A stretch of 64,000 nt of DNA from CAVYGM01 sp963768025 (lineage in GTDB: Bacteria > Bacteroidota > Bacteroidia > Cytophagales > Spirosomataceae): contig CAVYGM010000025.1 of assembly GCA_963768025.1 (NCBI GenBank), forward strand, positions 41,324 to 105,323. Reading direction: 5' to 3'. Of the stretch, positions 1 through 8,074 are shown piece by piece; position 1 is the first letter of the stretch, and the number at the start of each line of letters is the position of its first letter. Under the pieces are notes generated by a model. The model did not search any database. It was not told the origin of the DNA and saw only the letters and a program-made list of their open reading frames with translations. A program made the translations under genes and the position numbers.

Positions 1-1
1 T

Positions 2-400
2 TTTGGCCGGTCGGTGCGTGAACTGTGGGCGGAGTTGTTTTTTGTGGACAACGACAATTGCGTCGCTTCCATCATGTTCAACAACACCTCCGTCAACGAA
101 CTTTACCGCCTGCTGGAGCCTATCCTGTACGAACGTAAGTCCCTCTGCGACGTGGTGCTGACCATTAAGCCCGAGCGCGTACAGAGCAAAAATGATCCCA
201 GTAAGTCGTGGTACATTGGACGCTTTACGTACGAAAATGCAAAGCCCGAGCGGGTAGCCGAAATGATGGAATTTGTAAGAACCCATCATGTATACCGCGG
301 TGAGACCCTGACGGTATCGGCCCAGCACAAACTGGTGTCACAAGGCTATTACATGGCCATCGATCCGCTGGACGATTATTCATTACAACAAGCTGCTTAA
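2..400 (+). CDS. Hypothetical protein, 5' end outside the window
   Basis: The frame is open from the first bases of the window; the first possible start inside it is GTG at 14, and the preceding codons read F-G-R-S without a stop, so the true start probably lies upstream. The visible part is about 132 residues and ends at TAA 398-400. It has no signal peptide or membrane segment and looks like a small soluble alpha/beta protein. I do not recognise the family. Only 4 nt separate it from the next small gene, so the two are probably co-transcribed. An Xre-like gene converges on them, which suggests an accessory or plasmid-like setting. Confidence 0.6.
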   Translation, partial: FGRSVRELWAELFFVDNDNCVASIMFNNTSVNELYRLLEPILYERKSLCDVVLTIKPERVQSKNDPSKSWYIGRFTYENAKPERVAEMMEFVRTHHVYRGETLTVSAQHKLVSQGYYMAIDPLDDYSLQQAA

Positions 401-404
401 CAAC

Positions 405-659
405 ATGGTACAGACAGATTTTATTGCCCTGAGGGGTGCCCACTCCTTCCACCTGGTGGACCGGCAAACAATAAAAGAAGTAGAAGTAGGGGCGCAGCAC
501 GCGCGCATTGTCACGCCTTACACTGTGATAGAGGTAGAAACCCGCTATAATGTAGCTGCGCTCAGTTCGTTGTGCGAGGAGCCTTTACCGGAGCTAGGGT
601 ATGGACGGCAGGAAAGCAAGCAGCCCCTGTATCCCCGCCTCACCGATCTGCCTTTTTGA
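405..659 (+). CDS. Small hypothetical protein (84 aa)
   Basis: ATG start 4 nt after the previous stop, so probably translationally coupled to it. The protein is short and soluble. Its first half reads like consecutive beta strands (FIALRGAHSF, VTPYTVIEVE) and the tail is proline-rich. No known domain is recognised. It converges with the Xre-like gene at 689-1090, leaving only about 30 nt between the stops. It could be a small accessory protein of a mobile or defence region, but nothing in the sequence shows its role. Confidence 0.5.
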   Translation: MVQTDFIALRGAHSFHLVDRQTIKEVEVGAQHARIVTPYTVIEVETRYNVAALSSLCEEPLPELGYGRQESKQPLYPRLTDLPF

Positions 660-688
660 TTGGGTGTAATGGTAGGTGAGCAAGGGCA

Positions 689-1090
689 TCAGGAAACTAC
701 CTGGCCGCGGTGGGAATGGTTGATCACTTCGCGCAAAATCAGGATTTGCTGTTTGAGGAGTTCGATGGTTTCGTCCCGGTCGCTAAGCTGGCTTTCCAGG
801 CTGCGCATGCGCTCTTTCATCACCTGTACCTGCCCTTGCTGAATGTCCTCGCCAGGACGCAGCAAGGGCGCACCAGTTCCCCGCAGCAACCAGTCACCGT
901 TCACATCCTTGAAGCGCTGCGTGATGCTGACCAGGGTATCATAGCTGGGCTTGGTTTTGCGGTTCAGGATGGTGTATAGCTTGGCGGGTTTATCGAAGCC
1001 CAATTCCTTGCTGAGTCCATAGATCGTCATTTCCTTCTCTTTAAGAAGGTATTCTATGCACTCATAAATTGTAAGCGGTGTGTCTTTCAT
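689..1090 (-). CDS. Xre-like DNA-binding regulator with C-terminal coiled coil
   Basis: 133 aa. Residues about 5-65 look like a helix-turn-helix domain of the lambda-repressor/Xre type (MTIYGLSKELGF, then a turn and KLYTILNRKTKPSYDTL), followed by a WLLRGTGAPL segment often seen in Bacteroidota phage-type repressors. Residues about 85-125 form a predicted coiled coil with regular L/I spacing (MRSLESQLSDRDETIELLKQQI), probably for dimerisation. The gene is divergent from the gene at 1196, and the AT-rich 105-bp gap between them is the likely shared operator region. Inference: it controls itself and perhaps the divergent two-gene unit. The fold is fairly clear; its targets are unknown. Confidence 0.7.
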   Translation of the reverse strand: MKDTPLTIYECIEYLLKEKEMTIYGLSKELGFDKPAKLYTILNRKTKPSYDTLVSITQRFKDVNGDWLLRGTGAPLLRPGEDIQQGQVQVMKERMRSLESQLSDRDETIELLKQQILILREVINHSHRGQVVS

Positions 1091-1195
1091 ATAATATAGA
1101 ATTTATATATATTTGCTTGGATTCACAAAAATATCAAATACTAATTGATTCTTACAAGCTAGTATCAAATATAATTTGTTAAATATTTTTTGTAT

Positions 1196-1798
1196 ATGCA
1201 GGAATTCAAAGATACACGGGGTCAGAGTAGCCCCTCATTTTCGCCCGAATGGGAGCTTTTCCGGCTCGTTCAGCATACCAACTGGACCGACCTGAGCCAG
1301 GATCCCGAGTTGGCTACGCTGGATCTGTACCGGAGTATCGAGCTGAGCCTGACCTTACAGAACGCCCTCGCTTCACCCAAGCTGAGAACCATGGCCGAAA
1401 AGCACGGCAAGGACATGGTGTGCCGCCTGATCGGGCTCGTGGTGAGGGTATACGCGTCGCGTTTTCCACCCAATGCCGGGGCTCCGTGGGGTGCCTGGCG
1501 CTTGCGGCAAACGGCCGAGTGGCTCTATGATACCTACACCATGGAAAGCCTGCGGGACATGATGTACGCCTTTAAGCGAAGCCAGGGAAAATACGTGCAT
1601 GACCTGTCGGTGATCGTAAGTGAGTACCTGGACTGGCGGGCCGCAAAACTGGAAGAAGTACATCGGGCACGAAATCGGGCTGACGTGAGCGAATGGCCCG
1701 GAGAATTGAAGCAACAACTACCGGATCGGTGGTTTCTTGGATACCTAACCCAACCTAATGGAAACAAAGACCAAAACCACAAGCAAGAAGCCGCTTAA
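1196..1798 (+). CDS. Hypothetical protein upstream of and overlapping a PIN-domain gene
   Basis: About 200 aa. An in-frame TTG at 1190 is also possible, but ATG 1196 gives a better start. The protein is charged, helical and Trp-rich, with no signal peptide or membrane segment. The final residues read through the start of the next gene: the stop lies 41 nt inside the PIN-domain ORF, so the two proteins are tightly coupled in translation. I do not recognise the family. The position, immediately upstream and overlapping, resembles the antitoxin or partner slot of toxin-antitoxin pairs, but at 200 aa it is much longer than typical antitoxins. A partner role is only inference. Confidence 0.6.
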   Translation: MQEFKDTRGQSSPSFSPEWELFRLVQHTNWTDLSQDPELATLDLYRSIELSLTLQNALASPKLRTMAEKHGKDMVCRLIGLVVRVYASRFPPNAGAPWGAWRLRQTAEWLYDTYTMESLRDMMYAFKRSQGKYVHDLSVIVSEYLDWRAAKLEEVHRARNRADVSEWPGELKQQLPDRWFLGYLTQPNGNKDQNHKQEAA

Positions 1799-2459
1799 AC
1801 TCAGCGGAGACCAGCTACCCCTGGCAAAAAAAGAAGAAGCTATTCCCAACGCCCTTACCCCCCCTCAGCCAAAGAGGGTCAGTCAGGCTAGTTGGGACAG
1901 ATGGGTGAAGGAATGCGTGGTTTCGGTGAGCCCGGACGTGTGGAACACCCACGCCTCGGAACTGAGCCATGGCTCGCAGTTGCTGGCCGATCTGAGAAAG
2001 ATCCCAAACCGCGTTCTACTCGACACCCCTACCCTGGACTACTTGTTTCGGTGCCCTTCCCGGCTTTCGCACAACGCACTGCTCGTGCTCAACGACGAAG
2101 ACGTAGAGTGCTTTCTGAGCCACGAGAGCCTATTGGAATGGGCCCAGAAAATGCGGACCGGGCAGTATATGATCAGGAAAGAGAATGGTTTTTTTGATAA
2201 AGTGCTTTCTCGGTTCGACCTGACCCCGGTTTCCTCTACTCTGGATGTATACCAGAAATACGTTTCCCTCAGTTCCCCGTCGTTTGTGGATATTGCCTGG
2301 GAAATAGCTCCGGATCAGAGCTTTGGCGTAAGGCTTAACGCCGATGAACGCCCTACGCGTATGCTGGCCGCCCACGCGCTTACCTTGGGGCTACCGATCG
2401 TAACTCCTGATCTGAGATTCAATGCCTATCGGAAAGAGGGCCTGAAAGTACTCTGGTAA
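1758..2459 (+). CDS. PIN-domain-like protein with N-terminal extension (VapC-like)
   Basis: 233 aa. Residues about 1-80 are a Lys-rich, non-conserved extension. From residue 86 the sequence follows the VapC/PhoD-type PIN fold: first strand ending LLDT (Asp89), helix with PSRLSHNA, SLLEWAQK (Glu127) and the last strand with IVTPDLRF (Asp218). The usual third acidic site (PFDR in typical members) reads RPTR here (Thr200), with Asp196 and Glu197 nearby. PIN proteins are usually Mg-dependent RNases and VapC-type toxins. The gene overlaps the preceding unknown gene by 41 nt and is followed by a strong terminator. The PIN assignment is from pattern recognition. The acid-to-Thr change may mean altered or lost activity. 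Confidence 0.6.
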   Translation: METKTKTTSKKPLKLSGDQLPLAKKEEAIPNALTPPQPKRVSQASWDRWVKECVVSVSPDVWNTHASELSHGSQLLADLRKIPNRVLLDTPTLDYLFRCPSRLSHNALLVLNDEDVECFLSHESLLEWAQKMRTGQYMIRKENGFFDKVLSRFDLTPVSSTLDVYQKYVSLSSPSFVDIAWEIAPDQSFGVRLNADERPTRMLAAHALTLGLPIVTPDLRFNAYRKEGLKVLW

Positions 2460-2599
2460 TCCCGGTTGCTAGCCAGGAACCTTCGTCCTTATGCATTACC
2501 AATAAAATTAAAGATAGTACCTAACCTAAGTTGACTATGTACCTGCGCCTGATTAATTCCTGGCGCTGAATGGGGAGCAATCCTCGGCCCCTCTATATC

Positions 2600-2645
2600 A
2601 GCCGACTACATCCGTTTGATGGTGAAGTCGGCTATTTTTTTTCCC
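2600..2645 (+). terminator. Rho-independent terminator
   Basis: A perfect 8-bp inverted repeat (AGCCGACT at 2600-2607, AGTCGGCT at 2626-2633) is followed directly by a long T tract. The T tract is on the + strand, so it ends transcription of the PIN-domain unit. It may also shield that unit from the leftward vsr gene. Confidence 0.75.
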
Positions 2646-2711
2646 TTAGTATCCAAACGCTGATTATCCATCCTCACTATACATAGGAGCTAAGGCGGTT
2701 GAAAACATAGC

Positions 2712-3227
2712 TCAGTCAATTGCCTCACTGGAACCATAGGTTGGCAACTCCTCCTCTACCATCCCGTACCTACTCGTAGATTCCACCTCCACGGGTGCCA
2801 TTTCCCGTTTGCGGCCGTACAGGTAGCGAAGCAGTCGTCCGAGAGCCTGGGAACGATCGGTGAGGGTCTTAAGCTCGCATTCGTAAATCGTCCACACCGT
2901 CCATCCAAGTTTTTCCAGCAGAAATAAATTCCGTTGATCCCGCTTGCGATTGGCCCTAATTTTCGTTGTCCACCAATCCCGATTCGTCTTGGGTATATGA
3001 GCCAACCGGCACGACTCATGCCCGTGCCAGAAGCACCCTTGCACGAGAATCACAATGCCGTACTTCCGCAGCACCAGATCAGGTCGACCGGGCAGGCGGC
3101 GGTCGTGCAGGCGATAGCGGAAGCCATGGCTATGCAGGCACTTGCGAACGATCCATTCGGGCTGGGTGTCCTTCGACCGAACGGCCTGCATGATCTGACG
3201 CCGTTTTTCCTTGTCAAAAATATCCAC
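2712..3227 (-). CDS. vsr: Very short patch repair endonuclease (Vsr)
   Basis: 171 aa; family members are about 135-160 aa, and the excess is a 30-residue C-terminal tail. Vsr nicks 5' of T in T:G mismatches that arise by deamination of 5-methylcytosine. Visible motifs are RSKDTQPE (17-24), LPGRPDLV with catalytic Asp50, and GCFWHGH (64-70) with the Zn/active-site Cys and His, then C73, TNRDWW (81-86) and YECEL. The gene usually sits beside a cytosine-5 methyltransferase (Dcm type), but none is visible in this window, so this is an orphan or its partner lies outside. It is preceded by a 64-aa ORF with a 20-nt gap, so they may form a leftward operon. Confidence 0.93.
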   Translation of the reverse strand: MDIFDKEKRRQIMQAVRSKDTQPEWIVRKCLHSHGFRYRLHDRRLPGRPDLVLRKYGIVILVQGCFWHGHESCRLAHIPKTNRDWWTTKIRANRKRDQRNLFLLEKLGWTVWTIYECELKTLTDRSQALGRLLRYLYGRKREMAPVEVESTSRYGMVEEELPTYGSSEAID

Positions 3228-3247
3228 AGCTTACGACTTTCTGGTGG

Positions 3248-3442
3248 CTAGGCAGCCTGTCGGCTGTTGCGCAGGCGCATCCGTTCCTCGTACAAATCCA
3301 GGCCCGCCCGAATAGCCTCCTTCATCTCTTTGTCCGAAACACCCCCCGACTTAGCCAACTGAAAACACTCACTGGACACACTACCCTGCTGGGAGGTATG
3401 CTGTTTTAAGTACAAAAGAATACCCTGTTTTTTCTGCCTCAT
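3248..3442 (-). CDS. Small hypothetical protein upstream of vsr
   Basis: 64 aa, basic and helical, no recognised domain. The pattern GVSDKEMKEAIRAGLDLYEER looks like a helix-turn-helix or a helical bundle, but the match is weak. It lies 20 nt upstream of vsr on the same strand and is divergent from ruvB at 3548. The AT-rich gap of about 105 bp between them would contain both promoters. Confidence 0.45.
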   Translation of the reverse strand: MRQKKQGILLYLKQHTSQQGSVSSECFQLAKSGGVSDKEMKEAIRAGLDLYEERMRLRNSRQAA

Positions 3443-3514
3443 TTTGTCTAAATTTTATCCTTCACAAATATAAAACAATATGATATAACTATGGACTATA
3501 TGCCATATTTTTAT

Positions 3515-3522
3515 TATATTTG
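3515..3522 (+). promoter_or_regulatory. Putative Bacteroidota -7 promoter element (TATATTTG)
   Basis: The octamer matches TAnnTTTG and lies 25 nt upstream of the ruvB ATG in a very AT-rich gap. No clear TTG -33 element is visible at the expected spacing, so the call is tentative. Confidence 0.3.
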
Positions 3523-3547
3523 TATTGGACATTAATCATGACACTAT

Positions 3548-4565
3548 ATGAACCTGGTAAGACAAACTACCCCGGAATCAGGCCGTGAAGTAGAGCTGGA
3601 ACGAGCTTTACGCCCCCTTAGTTTTGGCGATTTTACGGGACAGGAAAAGGTACTCGACAACCTGAAAATATTTGTTCAGGCGGCGCAGGAACGAAAAGAA
3701 CCCCTCGACCACGTGCTGCTGCACGGCCCGCCCGGCCTGGGCAAAACTACCCTCGCCGCCATCCTTGCCAATGAGTTGGGGGCACATCTCAAAGACTACC
3801 AGCGGACCCGTACTCGACAAGCCCGGCGAACTGGCCGGCCTTTTGACGAATCTGCAACCCGGCGACGTACTTTTCATTGACGAAATTCACCGGCTCAACC
3901 CCGTCGTGGAGGAGTACCTGTACTCCGCCATGGAGGATTTCAAGATAGACATCCTGCTGGATTCGGGTCCAAATTCCCGTTCGGTACAGATAGGCCTGAG
4001 TCCTTTCACCCTAGTGGGCGCCACCACCCGGGCCGGGATGCTCACGACTCCCCTAAGGGCCAGATTTGGCATCAGTTGCCGTTTGGAGTATTACCCTCCG
4101 TCGCTGCTCTCCACCATCATCCAACGCTCCGCTGAGCTGCTCCAATGCCCCATAGAAGAGGCCGGGGCGCTGGAACTTGGTACCCGTAGCCGGGGTACCC
4201 CCCGCATAGCCAACAACCTGCTGCGCCGGGCCCGCGATTTTGCTCAGGTACTGGGCACGGGCACCATCACAAATGAGGTGGTGCAACGCACCCTCCGGGC
4301 CTTGGAAGTAGGTGAAAACGGACTAGACGAAATGGACCACCGGATCCTTACCACCATTGTAGAAAAGTTCAACGGCGGCCCCGTGGGAATCTCCACCATC
4401 GCCACGGCCGTGGCCGATGAGGCCGAAACCATTGAGGAGTTGTACGAACCCTACCTGATTCAGGAAGGGTACCTTAAGCGTACGTCCAGGGGCCGGGAAG
4501 TAACCGAAAAAGCCTACCGGTATTTGGGCATAGAAATACCCCAAAAGTGGAGTCAGGCGGCATGA
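3548..4565 (+). pseudogene. ruvB: Holliday junction branch migration helicase RuvB, one frameshift
   Basis: The product is about 338 aa once one base is skipped, which is full length for RuvB. The first frame (3548 to about 3794) carries the N-terminal region and Walker A (HGPPGLGKT). The next frame carries SGPVLDKPGDLAGL-like sequence, Walker B (FIDEIHRL), sensor 1 (GATTRAG), the Arg-finger region (PLRARFG) and the winged-helix C-terminus (YLKRTSRGREVTEKAY). The break falls at 3794-3797, where four bases stand for one codon between LK and TSG. RuvB drives branch migration with RuvA in recombinational repair. No ruvA or ruvC is adjacent. All motifs outside the break are intact, so a sequencing error or a very recent mutation is likely. 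It may be the only ruvB or an accessory copy; this window cannot tell. Confidence 0.9.
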
Positions 4566-4663
4566 TTTTTTAGTCTCAACTAGTATATAATTATATTATA
4601 GTTTGGGAATTTTTCGTACCTACTCATTGTTATACTTACATAGGGATAAAACCCCTAAATACT

Positions 4664-5668
4664 ATGGAAAGCAACTTGGAAAAATCATATAAGTCGGAAG
4701 AAGAATGGAGGCGATCCATACCGGCTCAGGTGTTTCTGAACCACTTCTTCGGATTGTACCGCCACATTGAGCATCAGCGGTACTCCCGCACGTTGGATCA
4801 GGTGTCGAATTACCGGGAGTTTGCTCCCCAATTGACATCTGCTCAGGAGGAGGCAGCCAAGAAACTGCTGATTCAGGCCTGGAATACGGAGTACGCCTTA
4901 CGCAAAACGGCCGAAAACCGCGACGAGACTTTCCATAGGAATGCCTTGTACTGGACATTTCCGCAAGCGTATTATAGCGTTTTCTTTGGTACCAAAGCCT
5001 TTTTGACCGTTCAGGGAGGCAGCGTAACCAGTGAGTCCATCGCCCGCATGCGGGTGGGACGGCTGGTAGCCGGAAACTGGTACCCTACTCCACTGGCCTT
5101 TGGTGCTTTTGGGTACCCAGGCAAGTTTGTCATGATGGGCCTACCCTCGGGGCACGCCAAGCCCTCATTGCAGCTTGTGGACACGCCGCACGAATGGCAG
5201 GCACAGGTGGGGCAGTTCTTGCGAACCACCCGTACCCGCACCATGCAGTCGGTTCGGCAACGGATGCAGGCAGATACCCAAACCGCCATCCGGACCAAGT
5301 CGGGGAAGGTATCTACCCGTTTTGGGGCCAAGGAGTGGGCGGTGGTAGCCCGGAAAGTAAGTCCAACGAGTTTTCTGGATCTTTTTTCCCGGCTTAAAAT
5401 ATCCTCCACCCACCGCGAAATCGAACGATTTCTGGAAGCAAACATCGATTTTAGGCTTTTCCATATGTGTCTGTTCGAAACGGTGCGCTACATCAACTCC
5501 ATTCACGAGGCTTACGTAGCCAAGGCAATGGGCAGTGAGCGGTACAGGGAGTTTAAGAAATCTTTGCCCGAATACCTGCGCAGCGAGTTTGGCGACGGAT
5601 CTGAGGATCCGATGGAAGCCGCTGTCATTCCTTTGGAAGCGAGGAGATTTGAGAAAATGGCAAGTTAA
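4664..5668 (+). CDS. Hypothetical helical protein, possibly HEPN-like
   Basis: 334 aa, mostly helical, no signal peptide or membrane segment. Residues 94-114 (ALYWTFPQAYYSVFFGTKAFL) resemble the A-x-YY-S-x-F helix of HEPN-type domains, and R86-x4-H91 directly precedes it. HEPN RNases use an Rx4-6H motif, but usually on a later helix, so this is weak support. Residues about 255-290 form another Tyr/Phe-rich helical segment (DFRLFHMCLFETVRYINS). The gene follows ruvB by 99 nt and is followed 24 nt later by an 80-aa ORF. Unknown function; a defence or mobile-element role is only suggested by the neighbourhood. Confidence 0.6.
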   Translation: MESNLEKSYKSEEEWRRSIPAQVFLNHFFGLYRHIEHQRYSRTLDQVSNYREFAPQLTSAQEEAAKKLLIQAWNTEYALRKTAENRDETFHRNALYWTFPQAYYSVFFGTKAFLTVQGGSVTSESIARMRVGRLVAGNWYPTPLAFGAFGYPGKFVMMGLPSGHAKPSLQLVDTPHEWQAQVGQFLRTTRTRTMQSVRQRMQADTQTAIRTKSGKVSTRFGAKEWAVVARKVSPTSFLDLFSRLKISSTHREIERFLEANIDFRLFHMCLFETVRYINSIHEAYVAKAMGSERYREFKKSLPEYLRSEFGDGSEDPMEAAVIPLEARRFEKMAS

Positions 5669-5692
5669 ACAAACACGAATCAGAGGACTATC

Positions 5693-5935
5693 ATGATACA
5701 AAATAAGCCCCTATTTTTCAAGAGTAAGGGAGGAGGGCAGTTTTTCAAAAGGGAGGGTGATCGTGTGAAGATCGTGTGCCTGTATGATTTCAACCCTTCC
5801 GTTGAACGCACTACTTACGACGACAAGTTACTATCGGCGCTCCATTGCGTTCCCTGCGACGAAGAATCATTTAATAAAGCCCAGGAGGAAGTTGTACGTA
5901 TCCTACAACTCAGTAACTGGCCCCAAAGAGCATAA
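5693..5935 (+). CDS. Small hypothetical protein (80 aa)
   Basis: ATG at 5693, 24 nt after the preceding stop, so probably in the same operon as the 334-aa unknown. It is soluble with a basic N-terminus and acidic C-terminus; VKIVCLYDFNP could be a beta strand. No known family. The last codons overlap the first copy of a direct repeat (from 5922), so the 3' end may have been shaped by that duplication. Confidence 0.45.
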   Translation: MIQNKPLFFKSKGGGQFFKREGDRVKIVCLYDFNPSVERTTYDDKLLSALHCVPCDEESFNKAQEEVVRILQLSNWPQRA

Positions 5936-5964
5936 TGTAGTTTTGGTTTTATGGATAAATCCGG

Positions 5965-6002
5965 ATAGGTTCGGGCCGTTGGCTCGAACCTATTTTGTTT
6001 TC
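5965..6002 (+). terminator. Rho-independent terminator (repeat copy 1)
   Basis: 13-bp stem, ATAGGTTCGGGCC at 5965-5977 with GGCTCGAACCTAT at 5981-5993 (one wobble pair), 3-nt loop, then TTTGTTTT. It ends the 4664/5693 unit. Confidence 0.75.
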
Positions 6003-6112
6003 TTGGCACTCTATATGATAGCGTCTTACCTCGATCAACTCCCAGTCAGAGGTCCCAAAGAGCATCATGTAGTTTTGACGGTGCGCCGCTGCGATTTTAT
6101 GGATAAATCCGG

Positions 6113-6150
6113 ATAGGTTCGGGCCGTTGGCCCGAACCTATTTTGTTTTT
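6113..6150 (+). terminator. Rho-independent terminator (repeat copy 2)
   Basis: Same hairpin as copy 1 but with a perfect 13-bp stem (6113-6125 with 6129-6141) followed by TTTGTTTTT. It is a second terminator in the same direction, 148 nt downstream of the first. Confidence 0.75.
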
Positions 6151-6306
6151 GGGATTTTTTTTAGCTACCCACACACCAAATTCCCCCAAACCCCCGAATA
6201 GTGTTTTTCATTAAAATCCTACTACATTTATAAAGACATCAACCCTCCCAAGCAGCCCCCATTCTATCATTCTATCATTCACTCATTCTAACATTAAATC
6301 AGCCCC

Positions 6307-7809
6307 ATGACCACTCAGGAATACCAAAGCTACGATGCCGTTGGACTGGCGAAGCTCGTAAAAGACGGTGAAGTAAGTCCGCCCGAGCTGTTGGAAAATG
6401 CCCGCGTATTGGCCGAAAAACTCAACCCCCGGCTCAATGCCATCGTTCATCCGCTGTATGAAGAGGGTCGGAAAATGGCAACCAACCTGCCCGAGGGAGG
6501 AGCGCTGCGGGGCGTACCGTTTCTGGTGAAGGATCTGAGTGTGGAATGGGCCGGCACCCCCATGCGATCGGGCAGCAAAGCGTACCAGGCGTACGTGTCG
6601 CCCCATGATAGCTACTACATAGAACGCTGCAAAAAAGCCGGGTTGGTGCTTTTTGGAAAAACCAATACCCCGGAATTTGGCCTGACTCCCTTTACCGAAC
6701 CAAGCTTGTTTGGTCCGGCTCGTAATCCCTGGAACACCGCTCACTCCTCGGGAGGTTCGAGCGGGGGATCGGCCGCTGCCGTGGCGGCGGGGATCGTGCC
6801 CGCCGCCACGGCCTCCGATGGGGGTGGTTCCATCAGAATCCCGGCCGCGTGCTGTGGACTCTTCGGGTTGAAACCCTCTCGCGGAAGGGTATCCCTCGGT
6901 CCTGTATTTGGAGAGGCCTGGGGAGGAGCCGTAGCCGAAGGATCGGTAACCCGGTCGGTGCGCGACAGCGCCGTGCTGCTGGACATCCTGCAAGGCTATG
7001 CCCCCGGTGATCCGTTTTGGGTACAGAGCCCCGAACGCCCTTACGCGGAGGAAGTAGGCAGGGACCCCGGAACCCTCCGGGTGGCCCTGTGCAGCCGCCA
7101 CCCGTACGCCGCCCAATCGGTAGACGTGGAATGTGTGCGGGCCGTGGAAAAAGCCGCCCGTCTGCTCCAAAGCCTGGGCCACGACGTAACGGAAATCCCC
7201 CTCCCCTACGGTCCGGAAGCTTTCAAAGATATGTTTTTCCCGATGGTGGTGAGTGAAACTGCCGCCGCCATCCGAAACCTGGCCACCTACCTGGGGCGTC
7301 CGGTAGCTACCTCGGATATTGAACTGAACACCTGGCTGCTGGCCAAACTGGGCGAAGTGTACACGGGTGCCGACTACGCACAGGCGCTTTTCCTGTGGAA
7401 TCAGCTTTCCCGCAAAATGGCCGCTTTGCACCAGCAATACGACGTGCTGCTGACCCCCGTGCTATCGAAGCCCCCCATCAAGATCGGTGACCTGCAGAAC
7501 ACAACGCAGGAAAACATTTCCCTAAAAATCCTCCAGAAAACCGGTGGGTATAGTTTTCTGAAAGGCAGCAAGATTATTAATGAATTGGTCGAACGGACGT
7601 TCAGCTATATTCCCTTTACCCCAATCGCCAACATGACCGGCCAACCTTCCATGTCGGTCCCCCTCCACTGGTCCGACACGGGCCTACCCGTGGGGGTGAT
7701 GTTTACCGGACGAATGGGCGAAGAGGATTTGCTATTCCGGCTGGCGGCCCAGCTAGAAACCGCCCAGCCCTGGGGGGATAGGAGGCCGAGTTCAATTTTG
7801 AATGAGTGA
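6307..7809 (+). CDS. Amidase (amidase-signature family)
   Basis: 500 aa, full length for the family. The Ser-cisSer-Lys triad is visible: Lys75 in PFLVKD, the Gly/Ser-rich GGSSGGS loop (149-155) with the cis-Ser, and nucleophile Ser175 in DGGGSIRIPA. The C-terminal part has the usual PFTPIANMTGQPSMSVP and GLPVGVMFTG segments. It hydrolyses an amide bond; the sequence is closest in feel to 6-aminohexanoate-cyclic-dimer hydrolase-like and general amidases, so the substrate is not predictable. GatA is unlikely because gatB/gatC are absent nearby. No signal peptide, so cytoplasmic. It is a single-gene unit preceded by short ATTC-rich repeats. Confidence 0.9.
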   Translation: MTTQEYQSYDAVGLAKLVKDGEVSPPELLENARVLAEKLNPRLNAIVHPLYEEGRKMATNLPEGGALRGVPFLVKDLSVEWAGTPMRSGSKAYQAYVSPHDSYYIERCKKAGLVLFGKTNTPEFGLTPFTEPSLFGPARNPWNTAHSSGGSSGGSAAAVAAGIVPAATASDGGGSIRIPAACCGLFGLKPSRGRVSLGPVFGEAWGGAVAEGSVTRSVRDSAVLLDILQGYAPGDPFWVQSPERPYAEEVGRDPGTLRVALCSRHPYAAQSVDVECVRAVEKAARLLQSLGHDVTEIPLPYGPEAFKDMFFPMVVSETAAAIRNLATYLGRPVATSDIELNTWLLAKLGEVYTGADYAQALFLWNQLSRKMAALHQQYDVLLTPVLSKPPIKIGDLQNTTQENISLKILQKTGGYSFLKGSKIINELVERTFSYIPFTPIANMTGQPSMSVPLHWSDTGLPVGVMFTGRMGEEDLLFRLAAQLETAQPWGDRRPSSILNE

Positions 7810-8074
7810 ATGTTAGAATGAATGAATGTCGGAATGGCAGAATAATGGCGGGCACCGGGCGAAATGATAGACTAGTTTATTGGAAATTACCAATTTTGCG
7901 CAAATCCTGATGGCCTGCAACCACCCATTTTCAAATACCTTCCGAGGGTGATCTTGAATTTTCCCAACTTAAAAAGGTAGTATGTTCACTCGCAGCTTTG
8001 GCCTTGACAAGTTTAATGAGTAGTATTGTTTTTGTTTGAAATAATCAGCAATCCAACCAATATCGTTACCTGGT

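Larger units (their letters stand above)
5922..6151 (+). repeat. Direct repeat pair, each copy ending in a terminator
   Basis: Copy 1 is at 5922-6000 and copy 2 at 6054-6150. Both start CCCAAAGAGCAT, continue with ATGTAGTTTTG, share ATGGATAAATCCGGAT and end in the same hairpin plus T tract. Copy 2 has an extra 17-18 bp (ACGGTGCGCCGCTGCGA) in the middle. The pair fills most of the gap between the small gene at 5693 and the amidase. No ORF or transposase is associated. Confidence 0.8.

Noticed and set aside
3780..3810. Programmed frameshift in ruvB
   Set aside because: There is no slippery heptamer or downstream pseudoknot that I can see, and RuvB is not known to use recoding. Error or mutation is simpler.
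1..6160. Prophage or integrative element
   Set aside because: There is no integrase, terminase, capsid, mobilisation or att repeat. Only accessory-like genes are seen, so I keep it as an accessory region.
6283..7437. Leftward 384-aa ORF
   Set aside because: It is antisense to the amidase, which has all family motifs; the reverse frame has no recognisable motifs.
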